Counted from the stretch's first letter, positions 8,946 to 16,051 are shown. The stretch: DNA of 40,288 bases from an uncultured Collinsella sp. (GCA_902474645.1 CABRWN010000002.1:1-40288); one strand, 5' to 3'. Made by a program: numbers and translations. The notes: generated from the sequence alone by a model not told the origin.

Positions 8946-9006
8946 CGGTTGTGCGGAGGGATGGATTTGACTCCGCACAACCGCCCCTACACAACAAAAT
9001 CCATCC
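8946..9006 (+). other. Pseudoknot-like intergenic RNA element
   Basis: A perfect 13-base-pair hairpin, CGGTTGTGCGGAG (8946-8958) with CTCCGCACAACCG (8971-8983), encloses a 12-base loop. The first ten bases of that loop, GGATGGATTT (8959-8968), are exactly complementary to AAATCCATCC (8997-9006) just downstream. This is the geometry of an H-type pseudoknot or of two mutually competing stems. There is no T-run. It lies in the transcript between the EIIBC gene and the GatZ-like gene, 70 bases before the next start, and may protect the upstream mRNA end or modulate read-through. Confidence 0.6.
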
Positions 9007-9075
9007 GTACTGATAGGGCCCGCATTTGGGTCCCAGGGAACTTTTGTCAAAAATCCTCTGGAGAAGGAGAACAAA

Positions 9076-10350
9076 ATGTCCAACCTCACCATCCGCCAGG
9101 CCGTTCAGGGCATGCTCAAGCTGCAGGATAGCGGCGATCACGCAACCATGGTCGGCATTGGCCCCATGAGCCCCAACCTGATTCAGGCCGTGTTCGAGCT
9201 TGCCAAGGACGAGGATTTTCCGCCCATGTTTATCGCCAGCCGCAACCAGGTCGATATGGACGAGATGGGCGCCGGCTACGTCAACGGTTGGGACCAGACG
9301 CGCTTTGCCGCCGACATCAAGAAGGTTGCCGACGAGGTGGGTTACACCGGTCCGTACTACCTGTGCCGCGATCACGGCGGTCCGTGGCAGCGCGACGAGG
9401 AGCGTAACGCCCACCTGCCCGAGGACGAGGCCATGGAGCTCGCCCGCAAGTCCTTTGTCGCCGACATGGAGGCGGGCTTTGACCTGCTGATGGTCGACCC
9501 CACCAAGGACCCCTATCAGATCGGCAAGGTTATTCCGCTCGACGTGGTGCTTCGCCGCACGATCGATCTTATCGACTACCTTGAGCAATACCGTCGCGAG
9601 CATAACCTGCCCGAGGTTGCCTATGAGGTCGGTACCGAGGAGACCAATGGCGGCTTGACCTCTACCGATAAGTACGAGGAGTTCATTTCTCAGCTGCAGC
9701 CCGAGCTCGAGAAGCGCGGCTGCCCCATGCCCACCTTTATCGTCGGCCAGACCGGCACCCTTACCCGCTGGACGGAGCAGGTCGGTCACTACAACTTCAA
9801 GAACGCTCGCGAGCTTGCCGATATGGCCAAGCGCTACGGTGTGGGTCTGAAGGAGCACAATGCCGACTACCTGGATGACGCGACGCTGCTCGAGCATATC
9901 CCGGCACACGTGACCGCCTCCAACGTTGCTCCGCAGTATGGCACCGAGGAGACCCGCGCCTACCTCAAGCTCTGCGCCACCGAGCAGATCCTGGTCGACA
10001 ACGGTCTGTGCGATGACCCCTCCGACCTGTATCACACCCTGCTGGTCAAGGCTATCAAGACCGAGCGCTGGCGCAAGTGGATGACTGGCGACGACGTCAA
10101 CCTGCAGGTCGACGACATTCTTGACGACGATGAGCTCAGCCTGAAGATCCTGGATGTCTCCGGTCACTATGCGTTCAACGATCCTGAGGTCAAGGAGCAG
10201 GTCGAGAAGCTCTACCGCAACCTCGCCGCTCAGGACATCGACGGCAAGCGCTTTGTCATCGAGCACATCAAGCGCCCGATCAAGCAGTACGTCGTCGGTC
10301 TTAACCTCAAGGGCGTCACGACCCGCATCGAGGCCGCTCTTGCCGAGTAA
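9076..10350 (+). CDS. GatZ/KbaZ-like protein (tagatose-bisphosphate aldolase non-catalytic subunit family)
   Basis: A 424-residue protein, the usual length for the GatZ/KbaZ/AgaZ family. Recognisable family signatures are the RNQVDMDEMGAG-type segment (56-67), RDHGGPW (98-104), EVGTEE followed by GG (184-193) and KEHNADY (259-265); the His/Glu residues look like a metal or sugar-phosphate site in a TIM barrel. In enterobacteria GatZ stabilises the catalytic class II aldolase GatY, but no GatY/KbaY-like gene is present in this window. Some relatives have been reported to act as ketose 4-epimerases, so an enzymatic role of its own, for example on a ketose phosphate, is a reasonable inference. 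AGAAGGAG precedes ATG 9076. It lies between the PTS transporter and transaldolase genes. Confidence 0.82.
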   Translation: MSNLTIRQAVQGMLKLQDSGDHATMVGIGPMSPNLIQAVFELAKDEDFPPMFIASRNQVDMDEMGAGYVNGWDQTRFAADIKKVADEVGYTGPYYLCRDHGGPWQRDEERNAHLPEDEAMELARKSFVADMEAGFDLLMVDPTKDPYQIGKVIPLDVVLRRTIDLIDYLEQYRREHNLPEVAYEVGTEETNGGLTSTDKYEEFISQLQPELEKRGCPMPTFIVGQTGTLTRWTEQVGHYNFKNARELADMAKRYGVGLKEHNADYLDDATLLEHIPAHVTASNVAPQYGTEETRAYLKLCATEQILVDNGLCDDPSDLYHTLLVKAIKTERWRKWMTGDDVNLQVDDILDDDELSLKILDVSGHYAFNDPEVKEQVEKLYRNLAAQDIDGKRFVIEHIKRPIKQYVVGLNLKGVTTRIEAALAE

Positions 10351-10369
10351 GTAGCTTTTCCTACGCGAC

Positions 10370-10438
10370 GCCGGGCCTGGGGCATGTCCCAGCTGCAGGC
10401 CCGGCACATGGGACAAAGGGGCAGTCCCTTTGTCCCAT
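10370..10438 (+). other. Two consecutive hairpins between GatZ-like and transaldolase genes
   Basis: Hairpin 1 has perfect arms GCCGGGCCTG (10370-10379) and CAGGCCCGGC (10396-10405), with an inner GGG/CCC pairing. Hairpin 2 has perfect 13-base arms ATGGGACAAAGGG (10408-10420) and CCCTTTGTCCCAT (10426-10438) with a 5-base loop, followed by a T-rich stretch. Since the genes on both sides run the same way and belong together, this could be a partial terminator or attenuator, or an insertion of the dispersed GGGACA-type repeat. Confidence 0.6.
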
Positions 10439-10474
10439 TCTTTTGAGTTTTAGCTTCCTTTGAAGGGGTTCACC

Positions 10475-11158
10475 ATGAAGTTCTTTATCGATACCGCCAA
10501 TCTGGACGAGATTGCCGAGGCCAAGAGCTGGGGCTGCCTGGCCGGTGTTACCACCAACCCGTCCCTGTACGCCAAGACCGGCGGCAAGCTTGCCGACTTT
10601 GAGCCGCATATGCTCAAGATTGCCGAGCTCTGCGAGGGTCTGCCCGTGTCCGCCGAGTCTACCGCGACCACTGCCGAGGGTATGATCGAGGAGGGCAAGC
10701 GCCTTGCCGCCCTCGCCCCCAACATCGTGGTCAAGCTTCCCGTGTGCGAGGCCGGCCTTGCCGCCTGCCGTGCGCTGGCCGATGCTGGCGTGCGCGTCAA
10801 CATGACGCTCGTCTTCTCGCCGACGCAGGCCCTTATGGCCGCCAACGCCGGTGCTCGCTACATCAGCCCGTTTGTCGGTCGTTTCGATGACATCGCCGAG
10901 GACGGTATCTCGCAGCTCGACAACGTCGTGACCTGCATTAAGAACTACGACTGGACGGGCAAGAACGTCGACGGCACCGTCGAGATCATCACCGCCTCGG
11001 TTCGTACGCCCAACCACGTGACCCAGGCCGCGCTACTCGGTGCCGATATTGCGACCGTGCCCATGGCCGCTCTCAAGAAGTGCCTGCATCATCCGCTGAC
11101 CGACCAGGGCCTCGCCTCTTTTGAGGCTGACTGGCAGAAGGTCGTCGCTCAGGCTTAA
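10475..11158 (+). CDS. Transaldolase (small TalC/MipB-type)
   Basis: A 227-residue class I aldolase of the small transaldolase / fructose-6-phosphate aldolase family. The Schiff-base lysine is Lys87 (NIVVKLPV). Two residues separate the subfamilies: this protein has Glu61 (SAEST) where F6P aldolases have Gln, and Phe133 (SPFVGR) where they have Tyr. Both point to true transaldolase activity, the transfer of dihydroxyacetone between fructose 6-phosphate and erythrose 4-phosphate, rather than F6P cleavage. ATG 10475 is chosen for its GAAGGGG site; an in-frame start at 10460 lies before that site. It precedes the split transketolase, so together they cover the non-oxidative pentose phosphate exchanges. 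Confidence 0.92.
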   Translation: MKFFIDTANLDEIAEAKSWGCLAGVTTNPSLYAKTGGKLADFEPHMLKIAELCEGLPVSAESTATTAEGMIEEGKRLAALAPNIVVKLPVCEAGLAACRALADAGVRVNMTLVFSPTQALMAANAGARYISPFVGRFDDIAEDGISQLDNVVTCIKNYDWTGKNVDGTVEIITASVRTPNHVTQAALLGADIATVPMAALKKCLHHPLTDQGLASFEADWQKVVAQA

Positions 11159-11221
11159 CGAGTGGATTGCCCCGGCATCGCGTCATCCGGTGCCGGGGTT
11201 GTTCTCAAGAGAGGAATTCGT

Positions 11222-12052
11222 ATGACCAACCAGGAGCTGGCGAAGGTCGCCAATGAGGCCAGGAAGGGTGTCGTGACTGCGGTTCACGCGGCCAAGTCGG
11301 GACACCCGGGTGGATCGCTCGGTGCTGCCGACATCATGACGTATCTGTACTTTGAGGAAATGAATATCGATCCTGCCGACCCTCACAAGGCCGATCGCGA
11401 TCGCTTTGTGCTCTCCAAGGGTCACGCGGCGCCGGGCCTGTATTCGGTGTTGGCAAATCGCGGCTATTTTCCCGTCGAAGAGCTCGAGACGCTCCGTCAT
11501 ATTGGCAGCCGACTGCAGGGCCATCCCAACATGAACGACGCCCCTGGCATCGATATGTCCACCGGATCGCTCGGTCAGGGCATCTCTGCTGCAGTTGGAA
11601 TGGCGCTTGCCGCTAAGCACTGGGGCGACGGCTACCGTGTCTACACGTTGCTGGGCGACGGTGAGTGCGAGGAAGGCCAGGTGTGGGAGGCGGCCATGTT
11701 CGCCGGCAACCATGCGCTCGACAATCTTGTTGCCGTCGTCGACCACAACGGCTTGCAGATTGACGGCACGATCGATGAAGTCAACTCGGCCATGCCGCTC
11801 GCTGACAAGTTCCGCGCCTTTAAGTGGCATGTGATCGAGCTCGCCGACGGTAACGACATGGCGCAGATTGCCGCCGCCTTTGCCGAGGCCCGCAAAGTGA
11901 GCGACTCGCCCGTGGCCATTATCGCCGAGACGGTGAAGGGCAAGGGCGTCTCCTTTATGGAAAACCAGGTGGGCTGGCACGGCAAGGCACCCAACGATGA
12001 ACAGTTTGAGCAGGCCATGGCCGAGCTCGCAGCAGCAGGGGAGGAGCTCTAA
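11222..12052 (+). CDS. Transketolase, N-terminal (TPP-binding) subunit
   Basis: A 276-residue protein equal to the first half of a transketolase. SGHPGGS (26-32), the TPP motif start GDGE (145-148) and DHNG (174-177) are all present. It needs the second half, encoded immediately downstream, to form the active heteromer that moves two-carbon ketol units between sugar phosphates. AGAGAGG lies before ATG 11222, 63 bases after the transaldolase stop; an in-frame earlier start at 11162 lacks a site. The stop overlaps the next start (TAATG at 12050-12054), which couples translation of the two subunits. Confidence 0.95.
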   Translation: MTNQELAKVANEARKGVVTAVHAAKSGHPGGSLGAADIMTYLYFEEMNIDPADPHKADRDRFVLSKGHAAPGLYSVLANRGYFPVEELETLRHIGSRLQGHPNMNDAPGIDMSTGSLGQGISAAVGMALAAKHWGDGYRVYTLLGDGECEEGQVWEAAMFAGNHALDNLVAVVDHNGLQIDGTIDEVNSAMPLADKFRAFKWHVIELADGNDMAQIAAAFAEARKVSDSPVAIIAETVKGKGVSFMENQVGWHGKAPNDEQFEQAMAELAAAGEEL

Positions 12053-12990
12053 TGGCAGACGTCAAGAAAGTCGCCACGCGCGTTAGCTATGGCGAGGCAC
12101 TTGTCGAGCTGGGCAATGAGCGCGATGACTTTGTGGTTCTCGATGCCGACCTGGCCGCCGCCACGCAGACCGGTAAGTTTAAGGCTGCGCACCCTGAGCG
12201 CTTCTACGACGCCGGCATTGCCGAGAGCAACCTGATGGGTCTTGCCGCCGGCATCGCGACCACGGGCCGCGTTGCTTTTGCGAGCACCTTTGCGATGTTT
12301 GCCGCCGGTCGCGCCTACGAGCAGGTCCGCAATTCCATCGGCTACCCGCACCTCAACGTCAAGATTGGCGCTACTCATGCCGGCATTTCGGTGGGCGAGG
12401 ACGGCGCCACGCACCAGTGCTGCGAGGATATCGCACTCATGCGCACGATTCCGGGTATGACGGTGGTCGTTCCCGCCGACGACGTCGAGGCTCGTGCCTG
12501 TGTGCGCGCCGCCTATGAGTTTGAGGGCCCGGTTTACATGCGCTTCGGCCGCCTGGCAACACCGGTCATCAACGATCACGAGGACTATGAGTTCAAGATT
12601 GGTCGCGGCGTGGTCGTGCGCGAGGGGTCCGATGTGACCATCATCGCTTGTGGCCTTATGGTCGCCGAGGCGCTTGAGGCTGCCGAGGCGCTCGCTGCCG
12701 ATGGTATCGATGCCGAGGTCATCAACATGCACACGATTAAGCCGCTTGATGAGCGCCTGGTGGTTGCCAGCGCCAAGAAGACTGGTCGCGTGGTCACCGC
12801 CGAGGAGCATTCGATTATCGGTGGTCTTGGCGAGGCCGTGGCCTCGGTGCTCGCAGAGCAGCATCCGGTGCCGATGCGACGCGTCGGCGTGCGCGATGTG
12901 TATGGCGAGTCCGGCCCTGCGGTCGATTTGCTGCACAAGTACGGTTTGGACGCCGACGGCATCGAAGCTGCGGTCAGGTCCGTGTTGTAA
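12052..12990 (+). CDS. Transketolase, C-terminal (pyrimidine-binding and C-terminal domains) subunit
   Basis: A 312-residue partner of the preceding gene. It contains the pyrimidine-binding domain with the catalytic glutamate Glu58 (DAGIAESNLMG) and the conserved GEDGATHQ (115-122), followed by the transketolase C-terminal domain (from about 185). Split transketolases of this form are common in Firmicutes and Actinobacteria and are often attached to carbohydrate operons, as here. Start and stop overlap with the neighbour (TAATG) indicates coupled, equimolar synthesis. The EIIA gene starts 11 bases after its stop. Confidence 0.95.
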   Translation: MADVKKVATRVSYGEALVELGNERDDFVVLDADLAAATQTGKFKAAHPERFYDAGIAESNLMGLAAGIATTGRVAFASTFAMFAAGRAYEQVRNSIGYPHLNVKIGATHAGISVGEDGATHQCCEDIALMRTIPGMTVVVPADDVEARACVRAAYEFEGPVYMRFGRLATPVINDHEDYEFKIGRGVVVREGSDVTIIACGLMVAEALEAAEALAADGIDAEVINMHTIKPLDERLVVASAKKTGRVVTAEEHSIIGGLGEAVASVLAEQHPVPMRRVGVRDVYGESGPAVDLLHKYGLDADGIEAAVRSVL

Positions 12991-13001
12991 GGAAGGTTTC
13001 C

Positions 13002-13454
13002 ATGGGATTTGTATCTGCCAACCAAGTGACAATCGGGTATACCGCCGCCTCGCGCGAGGACGCCCTACATTATTTGTCCGAGCAGGCCATCGAGCTCGGC
13101 TTTGCCGATGACGCATCTGCCGTAGAGGCCGCCTTCATTGCTCGCGAGAACGAGGCCGAGACCGGCCTTGTCGCCGGTTTTGCCGTTCCGCATGCCAAAA
13201 GCGACGCGATCCACACGCCGGGCGTTGCCGTGCTTAAACTGACCGAGCCCGTTGAATGGCCGAGCTTCGATGGGGTGCCCGTCGATGTTGCGCTCGCGCT
13301 GTACGTGCCCGCCGGCGAGGCCGGAACTACGCACCTGCGTCTGCTCTCCAAGGCTGCCGTGATGCTGATGGACGCCGGCTTCCGTGGCAAGGTGCGCGCG
13401 AGCACCGATCCCGTTGAGATTGCGGAGCTCATCAATAGCGGACTCGAAGACTAG
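13002..13454 (+). CDS. PTS fructose-family EIIA component
   Basis: A 150-residue soluble phosphocarrier of the mannitol/fructose EIIA family. It passes phosphate from HPr to Cys9 of the EIIBC encoded at 7459. The active-site His64 lies in GFAVPHAKSDAI (59-70), which matches the family motif. The gene closes the operon, 11 bases after the transketolase subunit gene, with an AAGGAAGG site before ATG 13002. Placing EIIA at the far end of the operon, away from EIIBC, ties the intervening enzymes to the imported sugar. A terminator follows. Confidence 0.93.
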   Translation: MGFVSANQVTIGYTAASREDALHYLSEQAIELGFADDASAVEAAFIARENEAETGLVAGFAVPHAKSDAIHTPGVAVLKLTEPVEWPSFDGVPVDVALALYVPAGEAGTTHLRLLSKAAVMLMDAGFRGKVRASTDPVEIAELINSGLED

Positions 13455-13493
13455 AACGGTCATCCCGTTCAATCAATTGATCCTTCTCCAAGG

Positions 13494-13535
13494 AAAAGGG
13501 CCGCGACGCCGTATGGGTGTCACGGCCCTATTTGC
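13494..13535 (+). terminator. Terminator of the PTS sugar operon
   Basis: Arms AGGGCCGCGAC and GTCACGGCCCT (one mismatch) enclose GCCGTATGGGT, and ATTTGCGTTT follows. It lies about 40 bases after the EIIA stop. Confidence 0.75.
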
Positions 13536-13543
13536 GTTTCCCC

Positions 13544-13584
13544 AGATAAAACCTGCCAAAATAAACCTGTCCCTTTTTGGCAGG
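13544..13584. repeat. CCTGCC/CCTGTCCC palindromic repeat, copy 1
   Basis: A dispersed element starting AGATAAAACCTGCC, with arms CCTGCCAAAA and TTTTTGGCAGG around AACCTGTCCC. Near-identical copies lie at 14018-14058 and 27454-27497. Even the bases to the left are alike in the copies (TTTCCCCAG, TTTCCCCAG, TTTGACCAG), so the repeated unit is longer than the hairpin. Confidence 0.85.
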
Positions 13585-14017
13585 CTAATCGTGAGTTATT
13601 TCACCGCAACTTAGGGCACGGTTAGGAAGTGTGCACCTTAAAGAGTGGAGCCCTTGATTAGAGAGATTGCGCTCGTCTCTCTAAATGTCTCTCTAAAGAG
13701 AAAGCTAGTTAAAGAGATAACATTGGGCAATCTAACAGTGAATTCGATACATCTCTCTAAATGTCTCTCTAAAACAAGGCGCTTATCTCTCTAAAGTTAG
13801 AGAGATAAATCTATTGTTTTAGAGAGACGGAATGCCAAAATTCGTCCGTCAACTACCATCTGCCAAAATGGCGGATAAAGGGCTCATCGAAGTAATGGGT
13901 TCATCGACGAGTCGTAACCGCCGATATCGGAAGAAGTAGATGCAGCCGGGTCGCCCCTCTAGCGTCTCTCGAAGCTAGAGGGGTGCTAGAGGGGCGATTG
14001 TCTTGCGATATTTCCCC
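13585..14017. repeat. Non-coding segment with TCTCTCTAAA repeats, flanked by two palindromic repeats
   Basis: No credible gene is seen here. The motif TCTCTCTAAA occurs five times in direct orientation (13676, 13688, 13752, 13764, 13786). It occurs inverted at 13797 and 13818, and partly at 13658. Two pairs have 12-base phasing (TCTCTCTAAATG units). The segment appears richer in A/T than the genes. It is bounded by copies 1 and 2 of the CCTGCC repeat in the same orientation. Confidence 0.7.
13951..13997. other. Hairpin with two alternative 3' arms
   Basis: Arm TCGCCCCTCTAGC (13951-13963) can pair over 10 bases with GCTAGAGGGG (13974-13983) or over 13 bases with GCTAGAGGGGCGA (13985-13997). 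The two right-hand arms are a direct repeat separated by one base. Function unknown. Confidence 0.55.
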
Positions 14018-14058
14018 AGGTAAAACCTGCCAAAATAAACCTGTCCCTTTTTGGTAGG
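14018..14058. repeat. CCTGCC/CCTGTCCC palindromic repeat, copy 2
   Basis: Same element as 13544-13584, with a GG instead of GA in the left flank (CAGGTAAAACC) and GGTAGG instead of GGCAGG in the right arm. It stands 434 bases after copy 1 in direct orientation. Confidence 0.85.
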
Positions 14059-14208
14059 TCAGTTAACGCAGTCCAGGTTGAGCATATGCGAGCGAGCAGG
14101 CTCCGGGTGCGGTAAGGTGACGTGAAACAAGCGGGCGCTGACCTTTTGGTCGCGCCCGTGAAGTTGAACGTCAGATTGCCGTGCCCGGGGCCTGCGCAGC
14201 GCCGAGCA

Positions 14209-14235
14209 GTTACGCCGTTTGTAAAACGGCGTAAC
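14209..14235 (-). terminator. Hairpin abutting the larE-like stop codon
   Basis: Perfect 12-base arms GTTACGCCGTTT (14209-14220) and AAACGGCGTAAC (14224-14235) begin directly next to the minus-strand stop at 14236-14238. There is no clear T-run, so it may be a terminator or an mRNA-end stabiliser. The 150 bases before it (14059-14208) show no gene. Confidence 0.5.
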
Positions 14236-15114
14236 CTAAAGGTTCATGTTGCCGTGGATGTAGGGGGTGACCTCGGGGGAGATATGGTCGCAGCCCAGCT
14301 CGCGCAGCGCGGACTCGATAACGGTGGGCAGCGGGGTCTTGCCCTTGTCGTCGACGGCGGCACCGCCGAGGGCGGCAATCTTGGCGACATCTGCGGGTGC
14401 GGCCTCGATATGCATGCGGCCGCCGACCAAGCGCGCGCGTACCTGTGCCAGATCAAGATCGTGCAGGTAATCCTCGCAGGCGCGAATCAGGGAGACCTTC
14501 TCGCGCGTAAGCTCCTCGCCCGTGGGGACGCGCGTGGCAAGGCAGGCTCCCGCCGGCAGGTTCCAAACGGGATAGCCCCATGCGCGCAGCAGCTCGCGCT
14601 CTTCGTCCTTGGTAAAGCCGACCTCCATAAGGGGTGAGCGTACGCCGAGCTCTTCTGCCGCACGCATGCCGGGGCGGTAGTCACCGCGATCGCTTGCATT
14701 GCTGCCATCGATGACGGTGGGAAAGCCGAGCGACTTGGCGTGGTTGACGATGGCGGTAAAGCCGGCGTGCTTGCAGTGGTAGCAGCGATTGGCATCGTTG
14801 CAGGCTACTTGAGGGAGCTGCAACTGATCCACCGAAAGATTGAGCACGGGGAGCTTAAAATGCGGCCCCTCATTGGCCTGCCCATCAACGGACTGCTCAA
14901 ACGAAGCCTGCTCGGGCGTGCCGATGAGCGGCGTGGTGAGATGGACGAGGAGGGTATTGGTAGGCATGATGCGGGCGCATACGGCGGCCAAAAAGCTGCT
15001 GTCAACGCCGCCGGAAAACCCGATAGCCACGCGTCCGTATGCCAAAAGCAGCTGTTCGAGCGCCGATAGCTTGTCTTGAAGCTCCTCTGCGGGTGCCGTG
15101 GTGTCTAAAATCAT
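14236..15114 (-). CDS. larE: ATP-dependent sulfur transferase, LarE-like
   Basis: A 292-residue PP-loop protein. SGGVDSS (34-40) is the ATP-pyrophosphatase P-loop. The RCYHCK motif (110-115) and the ACLATR motif with Cys191 are typical of LarE, which donates sulfur to pyridinium biscarboxylate mononucleotide while the nickel-pincer cofactor is built. Three cysteines (111, 114, 191) are present. Family members either sacrifice one cysteine sulfur or use a [4Fe-4S] cluster held by three cysteines; the three here make the cluster type possible. No larA, larB or larC is seen in the window, so the client enzyme lies elsewhere. AAGGAT precedes ATG 15114. It is divergent from the HAD gene at 15288. 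Confidence 0.85.
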   Translation of the reverse strand: MILDTTAPAEELQDKLSALEQLLLAYGRVAIGFSGGVDSSFLAAVCARIMPTNTLLVHLTTPLIGTPEQASFEQSVDGQANEGPHFKLPVLNLSVDQLQLPQVACNDANRCYHCKHAGFTAIVNHAKSLGFPTVIDGSNASDRGDYRPGMRAAEELGVRSPLMEVGFTKDEERELLRAWGYPVWNLPAGACLATRVPTGEELTREKVSLIRACEDYLHDLDLAQVRARLVGGRMHIEAAPADVAKIAALGGAAVDDKGKTPLPTVIESALRELGCDHISPEVTPYIHGNMNL

Positions 15115-15210
15115 GAAACGATCCTTATCGTTGAGTGCTCGATCAAAAACTATAATCCTAATGCGTTACTTGCCATAAGATTTCTATCTGTGTAACGAAA
15201 GTGCAATATG

Positions 15211-15227
15211 GTATATACGTTATATAC
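15211..15227. promoter_or_regulatory. Palindrome in the larE/HAD divergent promoter region
   Basis: A perfect inverted repeat GTATATA-CGT-TATATAC in the 173-base gap between the divergent genes. It may be an operator or an A/T-rich promoter core shared by both directions. Confidence 0.45.
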
Positions 15228-15287
15228 AAGTTGCCAAATGCGGTAGAGTTGCAGCAACGCGACAGCGAGAGTCGATGGGGGACCGAT

Positions 15288-15938
15288 ATGATCAAGGCTG
15301 TTATTTTTGACATGGATGGAACGCTGGTCGATACCGAGCGTTTGGGGATTAAGGCCTGGAAGGCAGGCGCCGCTGAGCTGGGGCTCGCGATTGATGAAGC
15401 GCTGATCCATCAGTTTATCGGCCGCACGCTGCCCGATGTTATGGACATCCTCGATAAGCATTATGGCAGCCACGAAACCACCGAGGCGATCTATCGTCGC
15501 CACAAGGAGATTCGCGACGAGATGGTCAAGACCGAACTGGAACTTAAGGCCGGCGCCGCCGAGTGCCTAGACGAGCTGCTGGCTGCGGGCTATCACGTTG
15601 GTCTAGCGACGTCGTCGCGCCTCGTTACGGCCGAGCGCAACCTTAAGATGGTTGGCCTCTTTGACAAGTTTGAAACGGTAACGTGTGGCGAGGACGTCGT
15701 GCACGGCAAGCCCGACCCCGAGATGTATCTGCTCGCCTGCGAGCGCGCGGGCTTTGCTCCCGAGGAATGTGCCGTGGTCGAGGATTCGCGCAATGGTTGC
15801 GTCTCGGGCATCACGGCCGGCTGCCACGTCTTTGCCGTCCCCGATATTGTGCCGCTGCCGCAGGACGTGGTGGATGGCTGCGAGGCCGTGCTCGATACGT
15901 TGTTCGACCTGGCGGCGGCGGTCAAGGCCGTGCGCTAG
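15288..15938 (+). CDS. HAD-superfamily sugar-phosphate phosphatase/mutase (beta-phosphoglucomutase-like)
   Basis: A 216-residue HAD subfamily IA protein. Motif I is DMDGTLVDTE with nucleophile Asp8 and Asp10. Motif II is ATSSR (about 107-111), motif III the lysine in HGKPDPEMY (about 143-151), and motif IV the acidic pair in VVEDSRNG (about 164-171). An alpha-helical C1 cap follows motif I. The E at position 17 and the overall pattern resemble beta-phosphoglucomutase and small phosphatases of sugar phosphates; the two cannot be told apart by eye. ATG 15288 follows ATGGGGGAC; the longer in-frame start at 15201 would add residues before the HAD fold. Confidence 0.85.
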   Translation: MIKAVIFDMDGTLVDTERLGIKAWKAGAAELGLAIDEALIHQFIGRTLPDVMDILDKHYGSHETTEAIYRRHKEIRDEMVKTELELKAGAAECLDELLAAGYHVGLATSSRLVTAERNLKMVGLFDKFETVTCGEDVVHGKPDPEMYLLACERAGFAPEECAVVEDSRNGCVSGITAGCHVFAVPDIVPLPQDVVDGCEAVLDTLFDLAAAVKAVR

Positions 15939-15980
15939 ACAATTGCGGTGTTAAAACGGGCAATTGCCCACGTTTGCGCT

Positions 15981-16022
15981 TAAGCAAAAGGGGTCCGGCA
16001 ATGGTCGGGCCTCTTTTGCTTG
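15981..16022. terminator. Bidirectional terminator between HAD and LacI genes
   Basis: Arms AAGCAAAAGGGG and CTCTTTTGCTT with an inner GGTCCGG / TCGGGCC pairing. The A-run on one side and T-run on the other let it serve the HAD gene (plus) and the LacI gene ending at 16052 (minus). Confidence 0.8.
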
Positions 16023-16051
16023 AGCGGCGACTTAGCATACTTGCGGGCGTG

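Noticed and set aside
7282..10416. Open frame of 1044 codons on the minus strand
   Set aside because: It runs antisense to the PTS and GatZ-like genes. It is a by-product of their strong G/C third-position bias, and the translation is low-complexity (His, Asp, Gly, Val rich) without any domain.
13676..13827. CRISPR array
   Set aside because: The repeats are only about 10 bases, occur in both orientations and have irregular spacing; no cas genes are present.
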